Source: Mesorhabditis belari
Taxonomy: Eukaryota; Nematoda; Chromadorea; Rhabditida; Rhabditidae
Reading direction: 5' to 3'
Length of the DNA: 64,000 nt
NCBI GenBank assembly: GCA_958450365.1
Contig: CAUEEP010000727.1
Span: 1,369,501 to 1,433,500 of the forward strand
Below, piece after piece: positions 62,701 to 64,000 of the stretch (its first letter is position 1; each line of letters starts with the position of its first letter). Under the pieces are notes generated by a model that saw only the letters and a program-made list of their open reading frames with translations, did no database searches and was not told the DNA's origin. The translations under genes were made by a program, and so were the position numbers.

Positions 62701-64000
62701 ATCTTTCCACAAAACTCGATCCGTCCACGCGGGTACCTAAGTAGAATTTGATCGATACAAGCGCTCTTTTCTTACTCGACATTTCTCGCTCGTATCGTAA
62801 TCATCGGAAAACGTATCGTATTTGTAAGTTGGAGGGAAATGGAGGGGACCTTCATTGAAACCGACGAATGTCTGAAATGATTTTTTTACTTTTTTTTTTC
62901 TAAAGGATTTTACATTTGAAGCAGCTCTTTGTTGAGTGAGTTGATCATTTGGGACGAGCTCATCGAATTGTCTCCCGGCAATCGCTCGCTTCACATCCTC
63001 TCGACCCATTGAAATGCCTGTAAAATACAATACAGAAATGAAGCAAGAAATGAATGAATTGTCAGTAGAGAAGTTAAAAGTAAAAAGTAAAAAGGTAAAA
63101 TGAAGCTCTTATATAAGCTTTCATTATCTTCAGAAAAGTAACAAATAAATAAATAAATAAATAAACAAATAAATAAATAAATAAATAAATAAACAAACAA
63201 ATAAATAAATAAATAAACAAACAACCAAACAAACAAAGAAACGGGGGTGGGACAAATGCGACCTTTTTTTGCGCACCTGGACATTTGCGCACCTTTTTTT
63301 TTGCTGGAAAAGGCCTTAGGAAAGGTCGTAGAGCTTCAAAAATGTTTTCATAGAAGGGAATACATGTTTCATAGGCAACTTAACGCTTTTCCGCATTTTT
63401 TGCCTTTTAGCCCAAATTTGACGTGTCAGCGAGGTCTGATTTGTCGAAATTCGGAATCTACGCATACGATTCCCTTGTATGGAAATGTTTTCGAAATGTT
63501 TTCGAAGCTCTACAACCTTTCCTAAGGCCTTTTCCAGCAAAAAAAAAGGTGCGCAAATGTCCAGGTGCGCAAAAAAAAGGTCGCATTTGTCCCACCCCCC
63601 AAAGAAACAAACAAAAAAGAAACTTACGATAGTTGAAATCTCCAAACCAAAAGATAACATCGTGACTTGCAATATCTCTTCCCTGAGGGAAACGGAGTTT
63701 TCGCATTGCCGTTTGCCAATCCGCATTTCGATCGGGTATCTAGAAATATTGGATAGAAATATTTGAAGAGTTCAATCGATACTCTTAAATATTATCAATC
63801 TTTTCATTATCCAATAATAAAATACTTCATTTTGTCCTGCAGCAAAATGCGAGCAAACAAAGCACAACGAAGTCGAATGAACGACCAAACGGAAAGCGAC
63901 CGAACCCTGGAATAAATAGTAATTCAAATAAAACTTAAAACTATATCTATATCAAAAATTATCTTACTTTATTAGCCGTTGCTCCACCCATTCCCGTTTT
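59748..64000 (-). CDS. unc-26: Synaptojanin, C-terminal part (5-phosphatase and Pro-rich tail)
   Basis: Phosphoinositide phosphatase that removes PI(4,5)P2 during clathrin uncoating and synaptic vesicle recycling. The window holds the end of the inositol 5-phosphatase domain: [11 protein letters not shown] (runs off the right edge), [16 protein letters not shown], the catalytic [50 protein letters not shown] and [14 protein letters not shown]. The synaptojanin-specific [13 protein letters not shown] start of the following domain comes next. The tail is Pro/Ser-rich ([44 protein letters not shown]), fitting SH3-binding. The Sac1 domain lies outside. Introns carry a MITE, a 15-bp minisatellite and a composite transposon. 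Phases in the Pro-rich exons (60.2-60.4 kb) are less certain. Confidence 0.92.
61201..61707. mobile_element. Inverted-repeat element carrying RT fragment and tRNA-like box
   Basis: TACCCTAAAGTCTCGAGTAT plus AAGTTCTG at the left border is mirrored by CAGAACTTATACTCGCGACT plus TTAGGGTA at the right, about 28 bases with few mismatches and TA at both ends. Inside are a non-LTR reverse-transcriptase fragment (plus strand, about 61322-61381) and, near 61617-61632, a B-box-like GGGTTCGAACCC. It lies in a synaptojanin intron. Confidence 0.65.
61319..61381 (+). pseudogene. Non-LTR reverse transcriptase fragment
   Basis: The plus strand reads [20 protein letters not shown], the conserved QGDxLSPLLF block of non-LTR reverse transcriptases. 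Stops follow within a few codons and there are no other RT motifs, so this is a short captured relic inside the inverted-repeat element 61201-61707. Confidence 0.75.
62344..62540. repeat. Minisatellite, 15-bp unit CTGGACTGGCTGGTC, about 13 copies
   Basis: Copies are almost identical, which points to recent expansion. The array lies in an unc-26 intron between exons coding [10 protein letters not shown] and [10 protein letters not shown]. Because the unit is 15 bases, it makes open frames (AGPGL repeats) that are not genes. Confidence 0.95.
63125..63240. repeat. Microsatellite (AAAT)n/(AAAC)n
   Basis: Runs of AAATAAATAAAT mixed with AAACAAAC. It abuts MITE family A copy 3 in an unc-26 intron. 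Confidence 0.95.
63243..63599. mobile_element. MITE family A, copy 3, with target duplication
   Basis: GGGGGTGGGACAAATGCGACC start and GGTCGCATTTGTCCCACCCCC end. The internal arms are shared with copies 1 and 2 (TTTTTGCTGGAAAAGGCCTT; GCTGACACGTC-type block). AAAGAAAC (or CAAAGAAAC) is duplicated at both borders (63235-63242 and 63601-63608). It is inserted in an unc-26 intron next to the exon coding [12 protein letters not shown]. Confidence 0.9.

Noticed and set aside
62991..63292. Frames rich in Leu/Phe/Ile/Tyr
   Set aside because: Translation of an (AAAT)n/(AAAC)n microsatellite on the minus strand.
63316..63766. Several frames on both strands
   Set aside because: The overlapping frames on both strands come mostly from palindromic MITE family A copy 3; only the exon coding [12 protein letters not shown] is real.

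Overview
This window is nuclear DNA of a nematode, most likely a rhabditid relative of Caenorhabditis. It is AT-rich. Its genes are split by many short introns (about 40-60 bases) with TTTTCAG-type acceptors, and the best recognised proteins have clear nematode orthologues (synaptojanin/unc-26, elo-1, kinesin-II, AMPK alpha). I do not assign a species. Gene models were spliced by eye from open frames, splice consensus, phase agreement and remembered family motifs, so exon ends may be a few bases off.

Layout. 1-12.4 kb is gene-poor: one probable C2H2 zinc-finger exon, several tandem duplications, palindromic mobile elements and two perfect hairpins. 12.4-20.5 kb has two minus-strand genes: NAA25 (auxiliary subunit of the NatB N-terminal acetyltransferase), and upstream of it a protein with chromodomain-like, basic/AT-hook-like, ankyrin and C-terminal parts in the order of the HUSH-complex protein MPP8. 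A divergent ankyrin-like gene of unknown function (20.8-23.2 kb, plus) shares its promoter region. 23.8-27.7 kb (minus) is an F-box-like, Ser/Pro-rich protein I cannot name. 28.7-38.7 kb (minus) is a kinesin-II motor subunit of the KIF3B/KLP-11 type with very large, transposon-filled introns. 40.8-44.6 kb (minus) holds an unknown small protein followed closely by a DDX43-like DEAD-box helicase, a candidate operon. 45.5-48.1 kb (plus) is the AMPK catalytic subunit, convergent with an ELO-family fatty-acid elongase (48.3-49.4 kb, minus). That elongase is divergent, at only 50 bases, from an unknown gene (49.5-50.6 kb, plus). 51.7-54.4 kb (plus) is a small membrane protein with PPxY-like motifs. 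54.5-57.0 kb (minus) is the elo-1 orthologue. 59.7 kb to the right edge (minus) is the C-terminal part of synaptojanin; its N-terminal Sac1 domain lies beyond the window.

Non-coding structure. Many palindromic elements with terminal inverted repeats (MITE-like) occur, several with 8-bp target duplications. A Merlin-like element carries a transposase remnant and sits in a helicase intron exactly at the 5' splice site, so that its target duplication copied the splice donor. Non-LTR reverse-transcriptase relics lie at 28.3 and 61.3 kb. Minisatellites lie in introns at 49.6 and 62.3 kb.

The genes are an ordinary mix (motor, lipid elongation, energy sensing, membrane traffic, acetylation). The most interesting points are the MPP8-like gene, the splice-site transposon insertion, and the dense set of apparently undescribed inverted-repeat elements.
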